A DNA stretch of 6,701 bases. Origin: an uncultured Candidatus Saccharibacteria bacterium. GTDB taxonomy: Bacteria > Patescibacteriota > Saccharimonadia > Saccharimonadales > Saccharimonadaceae. The number at the start of each line of letters is the position of its first letter. Positions within the stretch are counted from its first letter, which is position 1. This document shows, piece after piece, positions 1 to 5,309 of the stretch. The stretch covers positions 1 to 6,701 of the forward strand of contig CALHZK010000016.1 in assembly GCA_938040655.1 (NCBI GenBank), written 5' to 3'. Under the pieces are notes generated by a model. The model did no database searches and was not told the origin of the DNA. It saw nothing but the letters and a program-made list of their open reading frames with translations. The translations under genes were made by a program, and so were the position numbers.

Positions 1-1082
1 CGGCGGATGAGGTCGTAGAGTTTTTGGTCGTATTCATTTGAGGTGACGGTTTCGCGGGTGATGTCGGTTGGGCGGATGGCCTCGTGGGCTTCCTGGGCTG
101 AGGCAGATTTGGTTTTGAATTTGCGCACAGTCGAATAATCTGGGCCGTACAGCCGCTTGATAAAGTCGGTGGCGCTGGCGATGGCCTGCCCGCTCAAATT
201 GACCGAATCGGTACGCATGTAGGTGATCTTACCGTCTTGGTACAGCCGCTGCGCCGAGGCCATGGTGGCCTTGGAGCTGAAGCCAAGCTTGGCGTTGGCC
301 TCCTGCTGCAGAGTTGATGTCGTAAACGGTGCGGCTGGGTTGCGGGTGCCAGGCGTCTTCGAGATGTCACTGACGGTGAATGTGGCTGGCTTGAGGCTAT
401 TTAGGAATTCATGGGCGGCTGCTTCAGAGTCAAATTTTTGGTTGAGCTCGGCCTTGAATTCTTGGTTGTCGTGGATAAATATGGCGGTCACCTTGAACTG
501 CGAGCTGCCTGCAAATTTCATGATTTCTCGTTCGCGCTCGACCAGCAGCCGCACTGCCGGGCTCTGAACGCGGCCAGCCGATTTGCCGCCCGGCACTTTT
601 TGCCAGACCACAGGGCTGAGCTCAAAGCCAACCAGCCGGTCGAGGATTTGCCGAGCTTGCTGCGCCTGCACCAGGTTCATGTCGACAGTGCGCGGGTTTT
701 TAATGGCATTGGTGATGGCGTCTTTGGTGATCTCGTGAAAGACGATGCGCTTGGTCGTCTCGATCGGCAAATCCAACACTTTACAGAGGTGCCAGGCGAT
801 AGCCTCCCCTTCGCGGTCTTCATCGGTGGCCAGCCAGACATTGTCTTTGCCGACGGCCTTGACGTTTTTCTTGAGCTCGGTGATGACTTTCTTTTTTTCG
901 GGATCAACTTCGTAGACGGCAAAAAAATCATTCGCCACATCAATCGGTGGCGTGCCGTCCTTGGTTTTTTTGACAATCGAGCGGATGTGTCCCACGCTTG
1001 ACAAGACATGAAAATCCTTGCCCAAATATTTCTCAATGGTTTTCGCTTTTGCAGGCGACTCGACAATAACCAAATTCTTCAT
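1..1082 (-). CDS. topA: DNA topoisomerase I, N-terminal part (runs off left edge)
   Basis: Type IA topoisomerase, which relaxes negative supercoils through a 5'-phosphotyrosine strand break. The 360 visible codons stay open to the window edge, about half of a usual 700-850 aa protein. The Toprim domain starts at once (VIVESPAKAKT, catalytic Glu8), followed by SVGHIR (residues 29-34) and the metal-binding TDEDREGE motif (Asp87, Asp89, Glu91). Further on are VGFELSP, GRVQSPAVRLL and the active-site block ITYMRTDS, whose nucleophile is Tyr288, then HEAIRPT. These motifs are in the family order, so the reading is secure. The zinc-ribbon or C-terminal repeats would lie outside the window. The ATG start at 1082 is set by a GGAGAG ribosome site at 1085-1090. 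The gene lies 40 nt behind the CDP-alcohol transferase gene and is probably the last visible member of the dprA operon. dprA-topA proximity is common in many bacteria; here two extra genes lie between them. Confidence 0.97.
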   Translation of the reverse strand, partial: MKNLVIVESPAKAKTIEKYLGKDFHVLSSVGHIRSIVKKTKDGTPPIDVANDFFAVYEVDPEKKKVITELKKNVKAVGKDNVWLATDEDREGEAIAWHLCKVLDLPIETTKRIVFHEITKDAITNAIKNPRTVDMNLVQAQQARQILDRLVGFELSPVVWQKVPGGKSAGRVQSPAVRLLVEREREIMKFAGSSQFKVTAIFIHDNQEFKAELNQKFDSEAAAHEFLNSLKPATFTVSDISKTPGTRNPAAPFTTSTLQQEANAKLGFSSKATMASAQRLYQDGKITYMRTDSVNLSGQAIASATDFIKRLYGPDYSTVRKFKTKSASAQEAHEAIRPTDITRETVTSNEYDQKLYDLIR

Positions 1083-1084
1083 GA

Positions 1085-1090
1085 CTCTCC
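1085..1090 (-). promoter_or_regulatory. Ribosome binding site of topA
   Basis: GGAGAG on the minus strand, 2 nt upstream of the ATG at 1082 by its last base (about 5 nt from the GGAG core to the start). It fixes the topA start. Its strength contrasts with the weak or absent sites of the upstream operon genes. Confidence 0.7.
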
Positions 1091-1122
1091 ATGATAAACC
1101 GATTAGTAAAAAAATTCAAAAA

Positions 1123-1794
1123 TCACTCTTGTGCTGGGCGCGATGAGTATGAGCGAGCGCGTACTGCTCGTGTGATGTACGACCCGGCGGCTTTCACACC
1201 TAGCCCAACACCAAGGGCTGCTGCCGCGTGGCCAAGCATTCGCACCACTTTGGCTGATCGGTGGGCGGGCTCTTGGCCATTCCCTCTTTCGGACTGGACT
1301 GCGTGTTTCGTCAAGAGGCGGCTACCAGCGTAAGACAGTAGGGCTAGATTTTGGCTTGCCATTGCCAGCTTACCGCTTGTGGTGGGTCGCTGGCTCGTTT
1401 CGGTGAGCTGCTGAGCCGCCAGGGCGGTCGCCAGGCTATTAGTGACCGCCAGGGTGCCCATGGCTTTCAAGAACCACTTTGGTGCGATGTCTCGATCGTA
1501 GAGCTCCCGGCCAATTTTAGTCACTGCCAGCTTATCAAGCGTCGCATCGACTGCCGCCCCGAGATCGCTCGTTTGGCCTGTTTTGCGGGCGATTTGGCCA
1601 TCTAGGAGATCGGCGACCCGCCCGGCAAGTGTGGAGCTAAACCCCCAACCGGTGTCGAGGTGATTTGATCCGTGCCAGACAAGCAACGCCCCAAGGGCAC
1701 TAATAGCATTTGGTATAGTTGCGATATCACGCACGAGAGATTGCTCTGCCGATGCAATTGGTTGAATAGGTGGCTGTGTGGTCATGTGTTCCAT
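1123..1794 (-). CDS. CDP-alcohol phosphatidyltransferase family membrane enzyme
   Basis: A 223-aa protein carrying the complete family signature D(x)2DG(x)2AR(x)8G(x)3D(x)3D at residues 62-87 (DLLDGQIAR, Gly79, Asp83, Asp87). These enzymes transfer a phosphatidyl group from a CDP-activated lipid to an alcohol in the cytoplasmic membrane, with the Asp residues holding two metal ions. An IPNAISALGALL segment (27-38) matches the usual first membrane helix before the signature. Further hydrophobic stretches occur at about 105-125, 143-158 and 185-207, and the tail is basic (RAVRARSYSSR). The substrate (glycerol phosphate as in PgsA, inositol phosphate, serine) cannot be read from the sequence, so no symbol is given. 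The start at 1794 lies 8 nt after the probable stop of the upstream frameshifted gene, suggesting coupling. An in-frame ATG at 1785 is an alternative, and neither has a strong ribosome site. The gene ends with TGA, 40 nt before topA. Confidence 0.9.
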   Translation of the reverse strand: MEHMTTQPPIQPIASAEQSLVRDIATIPNAISALGALLVWHGSNHLDTGWGFSSTLAGRVADLLDGQIARKTGQTSDLGAAVDATLDKLAVTKIGRELYDRDIAPKWFLKAMGTLAVTNSLATALAAQQLTETSQRPTTSGKLAMASQNLALLSYAGSRLLTKHAVQSERGNGQEPAHRSAKVVRMLGHAAAALGVGLGVKAAGSYITRAVRARSYSSRPAQE

Positions 1795-1802
1795 TGTGAA
1801 TC

Positions 1803-2383
1803 TTATATATAAATAGTCAGGTAACCGACCGGTACTTCGTCAGGTGATGCCGGAGTGCGAGCGTCTCGAGTCATTTCATGGTAGCCGAGGCCATGCTCGA
1901 CAATAATCTGGCTGCTTGCCTTCTCTGGCCGCTGCTCTTTTGGGAGCTGCCGGTGTACTTTTGCCTTTTTAAACGTTTTGTTGAGCAGGCGCTGGCAATA
2001 CGGGCTACTAGCGACGCTCTCGGTGATGGTGTCATCTTGTAGGTAGATAACTCGCTGAGCGCTGGTTTGACCATCGTGGGCCTGGAGCGCTGCGATAAGA
2101 TAATCTTATCAATGAGTCGAGCTAAGTTGGTGCGCTCAATGAACTGGGCTATCGCCGGGTCAGTACGCTCTTCTGGTGATCGTTGAAGTCCGGGAGAAAT
2201 GTTATTGACCGCTCCCCTGACCGCCCGTCCAGCGGTTGTTCTAGTTTCGTGGAGGGCTTTTCGCGCCGCCCGTAGCGCCGCTTGACCGAGGCTGCTCCGA
2301 ACCGGTTTCTCTGGCTGCCCTGGCTGGTTTGGCTCAGCCTCGCGTGGCCCAGGCTTTTCTGGCTGTGGTATATGATCTGGCAT
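1803..2383 (-). pseudogene. Hypothetical protein gene broken by a single-base frameshift
   Basis: No family recognised. From ATG 2383 the frame encodes a Pro/Glu-rich N-terminus (MPDHIPQPEKPGP, then PGQPEKP), an Ala/Arg helix-rich stretch and IERTNLARLIDK, with no signal peptide or membrane segment. Staying in this frame gives a Ser/Arg/Lys-rich tail that looks non-coding and ends at 1871. The -1 frame, open from 2105 to a TAA at 1803-1805, instead reads like real protein: LIAALQAHDGQTSAQRVIYL, later IIVEHGLGYHEMTRD and a final VGYLTIYI. It ends only 8 nt before the next gene's start. One base is therefore missing near 2099-2110; restoring an A in the AA run gives LIDKDYLIAALQ and a product of about 193 aa. 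An in-frame ATG at 2461, almost abutting dprA, is a less likely start because it lacks a ribosome site and lies in AT-rich, non-protein-like sequence. This is either a true mutation or a sequencing/assembly error. Confidence 0.75.
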
Positions 2384-2465
2384 AAGTAAATATATCTTTT
2401 CTAAATAGTATGTGAGTGAAGGATTTACTGACGACACTGATATTACACGAAAAACTACCATTCTG

Positions 2466-3374
2466 TCAATGGTCTGTCTGGTTGCGATGGGTCAGCGCCC
2501 AGTGATTGGCGCCGAGCGGTTTGATACTGCCGTTGACCTCTAGCATAGTCAGTGCGGTTGAAAAATCAGCCGCTGAGAGGTGTGACCGCTGTTGTAGTTG
2601 GTCACCGTCACGCCAGCCTTCGGCGAGCAGCTGAATGATTGTTTGCTCTGCTGGTGTGCTCGCCAGCGGCAGTACTTGCTGTGGTGACTGTGGCGCTGAT
2701 CGCTGCGGGGCGATCACTGTGATGATATCGCTCGCTTGGATGGCGGGGAGCGCGCCCTGTGTGAGGAGTGCATTACAGCCAGCTGATAGCCGGCTCGTGA
2801 TATTGCCTGGCACCACGAAGACATCTCGCCCCTGGTCTAACGCATGAGCAGCTGTGTTTAATGTACCGCTACGCTCGGCCGCCTCGGTGATGACGACTGC
2901 ATCAGCCAAGCCACTTACCAGTCTATTTCGCTGCAAAAAACTCCACCGGCTGACAATCTTACCATCACCAGACTGCCACTCAGAGAGGATCGCCCCACCC
3001 TGCTGGATAATGCGGCGAGCAAGTGGCTGGTTAGCTCGCGGCGAAATAGCTGGTAGCGCATCAGCGACGACTCCGAGCACTGTACCGCCGGCTTGCAATG
3101 CGGCCTCTTGGGCAATACAGTCAACACCGAGAGCTAAACCACTGATGACGATACACCCAGCCTGGGCCAACTCCTGTGCGAACTGTTTCGTCACTTCGAT
3201 ACCATAAGGCGATGGCTTGCGCGAGCCGACAATCGCCACTACTGGGTTCGCAGGGCTTTTGGCGGTGGGTAAATGGCCAAGATAGCATATCTGGCGTGGT
3301 GGCTGCGGGATGGTAGTCAGCCGCTCAGTAAACGGATGCGCGGCCGGCCGAATACAGGTTACTGGCTGGTCCAT
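2466..3374 (-). CDS. dprA: DNA processing protein DprA (DNA-protecting, RecA loader)
   Basis: DprA binds incoming single-stranded DNA in natural transformation and loads RecA in the cytoplasm. The Rossmann-fold core is complete. Numbered from the upstream TTG at 3416 (subtract 14 for the ATG start), it shows VAIVGSRKPSPYG at 60-72, ISGLALGVD at 91-99, LSEW at 144-147 and FLQRNRLVSGLADAVVI at 160-176. SGTLNTA (183-189) and VVPGNITSRLSAGCNALL (201-218) follow. A C-terminal winged-helix domain follows (about 255-310, TIIQLLAEGWRDGDQL). There is no SAM or helix-hairpin-helix N-terminal domain, only a short lead-in (PFTERLTTIPQPPRQICYLG). I chose ATG 3374 (302 aa), which gives the usual short N-terminus. 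A TTG at 3416 would give 316 aa and is possible. The gene leads the probable dprA-hypothetical-CDP transferase-topA operon and is driven by the divergent promoter at 3483-3510. It ends with TGA. Confidence 0.95.
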   Translation of the reverse strand: MDQPVTCIRPAAHPFTERLTTIPQPPRQICYLGHLPTAKSPANPVVAIVGSRKPSPYGIEVTKQFAQELAQAGCIVISGLALGVDCIAQEAALQAGGTVLGVVADALPAISPRANQPLARRIIQQGGAILSEWQSGDGKIVSRWSFLQRNRLVSGLADAVVITEAAERSGTLNTAAHALDQGRDVFVVPGNITSRLSAGCNALLTQGALPAIQASDIITVIAPQRSAPQSPQQVLPLASTPAEQTIIQLLAEGWRDGDQLQQRSHLSAADFSTALTMLEVNGSIKPLGANHWALTHRNQTDH

Positions 3375-3420
3375 GACTGTTGACTCATACAACACAAGCT
3401 TTTTATAAAAAGGCAATGAA

Positions 3421-3451
3421 CGCTAACCCCTGAGAGGTAGCGTGCACTCTC
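3421..3451 (-). promoter_or_regulatory. dprA leader with two competing small hairpins
   Basis: In the predicted 5' leader of dprA, CGCTA (3421-3425) can pair with TAGCG (3438-3442). The alternative GAGAG (3432-3436) with CTCTC (3447-3451) uses overlapping bases, so only one can form. The loop of the first hairpin holds AGGGG on the minus strand, the only Shine-Dalgarno-like string near the TTG at 3416. The pairings are visible; a regulatory role is inference. Confidence 0.3.
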
Positions 3452-3482
3452 TGAGTTATTTCTATTGCTTTTCATAAAATTC

Positions 3483-3510
3483 ATGATAAAAAGTATTGAC
3501 AGTTTGTCAA
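3483..3510 (-). promoter_or_regulatory. Promoter of the dprA operon (minus strand)
   Basis: On the minus strand TTGACA (3505-3510), a 16-nt spacer and TATCAT (3483-3488) form a near-consensus sigma70-type promoter. The predicted start is near 3476, giving a leader of about 60-100 nt before dprA. The -35 box is the mirror half of the plus-strand -35 box, 3 nt away. Confidence 0.7.
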
Positions 3511-3524
3511 ATGGTTGCTATAAT
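3496..3524 (+). promoter_or_regulatory. Perfect consensus promoter of the non-coding RNA (plus strand)
   Basis: TTGACA (3496-3501), a 17-nt spacer and TATAAT (3519-3524): every hexamer base and the spacer length match the sigma70 ideal. Predicted start near 3531. No plus-strand gene of recognisable kind follows, which points to a highly expressed stable RNA. Confidence 0.9.
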
Positions 3525-3530
3525 GACACG

Positions 3531-3841
3531 TGATTGGTAAGGAAACTTACCAAACGTACCTTATACCCCCTATTATAACTATATGTTAGGTTGCGCGCAA
3601 TGATGCAAAAGTATTCTTACCCTCCACTTTTTGCAATATCACGTTACGCGCATACTAACCCCTTTAACTACCCTTATTTTCAAGGCGACCTCTTAAGCAA
3701 AAGAGTATGTGATGTATTGGCAGGTAGCCAGGCGCCGGTCTTTGTAGTGTGACCGTTGACGCTTCTTTTGCTACGGGAGCTCGGGTGGGTTGAAGGGTAA
3801 CAAAGCGCTAGGTGATGCCCACCCTTACCTAGCGCTTTTTT
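3531..3841 (+). ncRNA. Structured non-coding RNA of about 310 nt, family unknown
   Basis: Bounded by a perfect promoter and a perfect terminator. Domain 1 is a hairpin with 8 bp and a GAAA tetraloop (3534-3541 with 3546-3553). Domain 2 is a long arm: 3585-3589 with 3655-3659, 3592-3597 with 3647-3652, and 3604-3612 with 3626-3635 (one bulge), closing on a loop containing CCCTCC. Domain 3 is closed by TACCCTT (3669-3675) with AAGGGTA (3793-3799). Inside lie 3690-3694 with 3775-3779 (two G-U pairs), a perfect 9-bp stem 3696-3704 with 3764-3772, and two small hairpins (3718-3730, and 3732-3762 built on CGGTC/GACCG). Single-stranded linkers are rich in CCC. I see no tmRNA tRNA-like ends, no RNase P conserved P4 sequence, no SRP GGAAG-type apical motif, and not the single open-bubble duplex of 6S RNA. 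A 50-codon frame (3600-3752) lies inside, so a dual-function or mRNA-like transcript is possible. Strand and limits are well supported; function is unknown. Confidence 0.75.
3802..3841 (+). terminator. Intrinsic terminator of the non-coding RNA
   Basis: A perfect 12-bp stem (3802-3813 with 3827-3838), a 13-nt C-rich loop and a run of six T (3836-3841). The stem is also palindromic for transcripts arriving from pth on the minus strand, where a weaker TTTGTT follows, so it may end both converging transcripts. Confidence 0.93.
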
Positions 3842-3979
3842 AGTGGAAACTGCACGACATTCTACTGAACAATAAATGTGATCAGCCCGCAATAATGTGG
3901 AACAGCTCGTGATATAGCAATGAACTTGTTTTGTGTTCAAATTTAGTACGCAGGTATAGATTTACAGAGGTGAAAACAC

Positions 3980-4561
3980 TTATACTTTTGTTGTATGGGC
4001 AGTGATCTGATGGCCAATAAACTGACCAACGATCGACTGGACAGCCGGCGCCACTCGGTCAGTGATGAGCACTTGCTCGTCGGCCGGTAGGGTCATCAGG
4101 ACGAACTTATCGGCTGGAACCTGGTGGCTCTGAGCGGTCTGGGTACCAATTCGTATATGCCAAAAATCACTGCCGATGTGGTTATGTAGCGACTTCAATC
4201 CGTTATTGCCACCATCACTGCCGCCCCGGCGGACACGGATGGTGCCGAGGCTGATCGCGATGTCGTCGTGGATAACCAGGATGTCGTCAAGACTGAGTCG
4301 ATAAAAGTTCATGATCGCTCGAGCAGCTCGGCCAGCTTCGTTATAAAACGTCGTCGGTTTGGCCAGGATGACCTTTTCGGTCGTGGCGTTCGGCGTCAGG
4401 TGCGAGGCGGTCAGCTGGGCAATGTCAGCCAATAGCTTCGGTTTGGGCGTGAAGCCAACTGCCTGCTCGGCAGCGAGATAATCGACTAGCAGGAAGCCGC
4501 TATTGTGCCGTGTCAGAGCGTAGCGAGCGCCAGGGTTACCAAGGGCAAAAATTAATTTCAT
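3980..4561 (-). CDS. pth: Peptidyl-tRNA hydrolase
   Basis: Cleaves the ester bond of peptidyl-tRNAs that fall off ribosomes, recycling tRNA in the cytoplasm. The 193-aa length is typical. It opens with the family hallmark MKLIFALGNPG (Asn9), then TRHNSGF with the catalytic His19, KPTTFYNEAG (68-77), VIHDD with Asp99, and RGGSDGGNNGLKS (112-124). The equivalents of E. coli Asn10, His20 and Asp93 are present. The positions of Met67 and His113 are Tyr73 and Asn119 here, which is unusual for the family, but the key base is intact so activity is likely. The ATG at 4561 is the only start that preserves the conserved N-terminus. There is no Shine-Dalgarno site; an extended -10 lies immediately upstream, pointing to a leaderless mRNA. 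The gene stops (TAA) 138 nt from the end of the converging non-coding RNA. Confidence 0.97.
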   Translation of the reverse strand: MKLIFALGNPGARYALTRHNSGFLLVDYLAAEQAVGFTPKPKLLADIAQLTASHLTPNATTEKVILAKPTTFYNEAGRAARAIMNFYRLSLDDILVIHDDIAISLGTIRVRRGGSDGGNNGLKSLHNHIGSDFWHIRIGTQTAQSHQVPADKFVLMTLPADEQVLITDRVAPAVQSIVGQFIGHQITAHTTKV

Positions 4562-4567
4562 ACCAGC

Positions 4568-4576
4568 AGTATAGCA
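4568..4576 (-). promoter_or_regulatory. Extended -10 promoter for leaderless pth transcript
   Basis: On the minus strand TGC-TATACT occupies 4576-4568. The -10 hexamer ends 6 nt before the pth ATG at 4561, so transcription would start at or next to the A of the start codon. No good -35 is visible, in keeping with the extended -10, and no ribosome site precedes the ATG. Confidence 0.5.
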
Positions 4577-4665
4577 TACGGCTGAGTGAGGTGGCCGACT
4601 CCGCGCTCTATCGACGGGCTGTGTGGGGTCGAATTTTGCCGGTGTTTTGTATTGATCTACGCTGG

Positions 4666-4866
4666 TTATTTTTGCAAATCGTCGACCTTCTGGTTAAGGG
4701 CGGCCACTTGATCTTCTAGTTGTGCCAGCCGAGCGTTGCGCCGGCGAGCTGAGCGGATGATGACAACCGTGATAATGATAAGCGCGATAAGCAACACAAG
4801 TGGCAGTAAAATGAACGCGATATTTGCTAATAAGCTGCTTTGACTGATAGGGACATTGTGCTCCAT
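4666..4866 (-). CDS. Small single-pass membrane protein with C-terminal coiled coil (66 aa)
   Basis: No family recognised. Starting at ATG 4866 the protein has a short polar N-terminus, one strong membrane helix at about residues 12-37 (ANIAFILLPLVLLIALIIIT and on), a basic stop-transfer stretch RSARRRNAR, and a heptad-like tail (LAQLEDQVAALNQKVDDLQ). By the positive-inside rule the coiled coil faces the cytoplasm, so it may tether or oligomerise a partner; this is inference. The start is fixed by AAAGGA at 4873-4878, 6 nt upstream. A TTG at 4884 lies upstream of and in frame with that site and is unlikely. It has its own promoter at 4890-4919, and 104 nt with no clear terminator separate it from pth, so read-through into pth is possible. 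Confidence 0.8.
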   Translation of the reverse strand: MEHNVPISQSSLLANIAFILLPLVLLIALIIITVVIIRSARRRNARLAQLEDQVAALNQKVDDLQK

Positions 4867-4889
4867 ATGAGTTCCTTTCTCCAAAACTT

Positions 4890-4919
4890 ATTGTATAATA
4901 TGGGTTATTTGCCTGTCCA
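4890..4919 (-). promoter_or_regulatory. Promoter of the 66-aa membrane protein gene
   Basis: Minus-strand TGGACA (4914-4919), an 18-nt spacer and TACAAT (4890-4895), each hexamer one base from consensus. The leader would be short (about 17 nt) and holds the AAAGGA ribosome site. Confidence 0.5.
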
Positions 4920-4989
4920 GCCCCACACTTGTGGAGTATACCTCTAAGCAATGATGACTTTTTACAATATTAAAGCTACGGTTAGATAA

Positions 4990-5098
4990 GCAAGAAAATA
5001 GCCCACCAAGGCTCCAGCCAAAAGGCTCTATATCTGAGAATCTCAGATAGGCCGTCCGGCGAGCTATTTTCTCTTGGTGGGCTCTTGCCCCTTTTCTT
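4990..5098 (-). terminator. Complex inverted-repeat element, probable terminator of the 68-aa gene
   Basis: GCAAG (4990-4994) plus AGCCCACCAAG (5000-5010) pair with CTTGGTGGGCT (5073-5083) plus CTTGC (5084-5088), a 16-bp stem with a 5-nt AAAAT bulge. A second pairing, AGAAAATAGC (4993-5002) with GCTATTTTCT (5063-5072), crosses the first. Inside are AGCC-AAAA-GGCT (5016-5027), a near-perfect palindrome TATCTGAGA/TCTCAGATA (5031-5049) and GCCG-TC-CGGC (5051-5060). Read on the minus strand it follows the 68-aa gene's stop immediately and is trailed by TATTTTCTT, as in a terminator. On the plus strand CCCTTTTCTTTT follows, so the strand is not certain. Confidence 0.5.
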
Positions 5099-5305
5099 TT
5101 ATTGACAGTCCGGTTGACCACCTGTTACTACGTAGTAAAGGATGAATATCATGAAGGTCACAAATAACCCAAACAATATACTCAAGACGGCTCCGATAAA
5201 ACGGGTACTCATCTCTCTCGCTGTGTCAAAAAGCAAGAAGTCAACAAGTAATAGTAGTGTGAGGATTATCATCGATAAAATGACGGTGAAGAAGATCACA
5301 TCCAT
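5099..5305 (-). CDS. Small two-helix membrane protein (68 aa)
   Basis: No family recognised. Two strong membrane helices, about residues 3-26 (IFFTVILSMIILTLLLLVDF) and 37-60 (IGAVLSILFGLFVTFMIFIL), are joined by a short loop, FDTAREMSTR. The tail is GGQPDCQ with a single Cys. It could be a hairpin that sits in the membrane with both ends on one side. The start at ATG 5305 is well supported by GAAAGGAG (5312-5319) at 6-nt spacing. It has its own consensus-like promoter and a structured leader. Its stop is followed at once by the complex inverted-repeat element. AT-rich sequence and hydrophobic bias differ from the neighbouring housekeeping genes. Small size makes any homology-based guess unsafe. 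Confidence 0.8.
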   Translation of the reverse strand: MDVIFFTVILSMIILTLLLLVDFLLFDTAREMSTRFIGAVLSILFGLFVTFMIFILYYVVTGGQPDCQ

Positions 5306-5309
5306 TTTT

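Noticed and set aside
411..1001. Long plus-strand frame antisense to topA
   Set aside because: topA motifs on the minus strand are continuous and ordered; this frame is a by-product of codon bias.
1091..1605. Plus-strand frames antisense to the CDP-alcohol transferase gene
   Set aside because: They mirror a gene with a complete family signature on the other strand and show no motifs of their own.
2094..2110. Programmed -1 ribosomal frameshift in the hypothetical gene
   Set aside because: Frame-0 codons at the junction (GAT AAG ATT ATC TTA) contain no slippery heptamer; the hairpin overlaps the junction itself instead of lying a few bases downstream.
3531..3841. tmRNA, RNase P RNA or SRP RNA identity for the central RNA
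   Set aside because: No tRNA-like ends or GGTTCRA-type T arm, no GAGGAAAGTCC block, and no SRP apical GGAAG motif could be found by eye.
3680..3940. Minus-strand open frame of 86 codons over the RNA and its terminator
   Set aside because: It runs antisense through the terminator stem and the strongest helices, has low-complexity Ser/Cys/His content, no ribosome site and no recognisable family.
4694..5121. Two overlapping minus-strand frames of 77-85 codons around the inverted-repeat element
   Set aside because: They cross the hairpin element and the promoter of the 66-aa gene, have no ribosome sites and an unnatural composition; the 66- and 68-aa frames explain the region better.
5102..5130. 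Plus-strand TTGACA with a possible -10 at 17-nt spacing
   Set aside because: The -10 candidate TTACTA is poor and the site lies within the 3' end of the 68-aa coding sequence with no plus-strand product.
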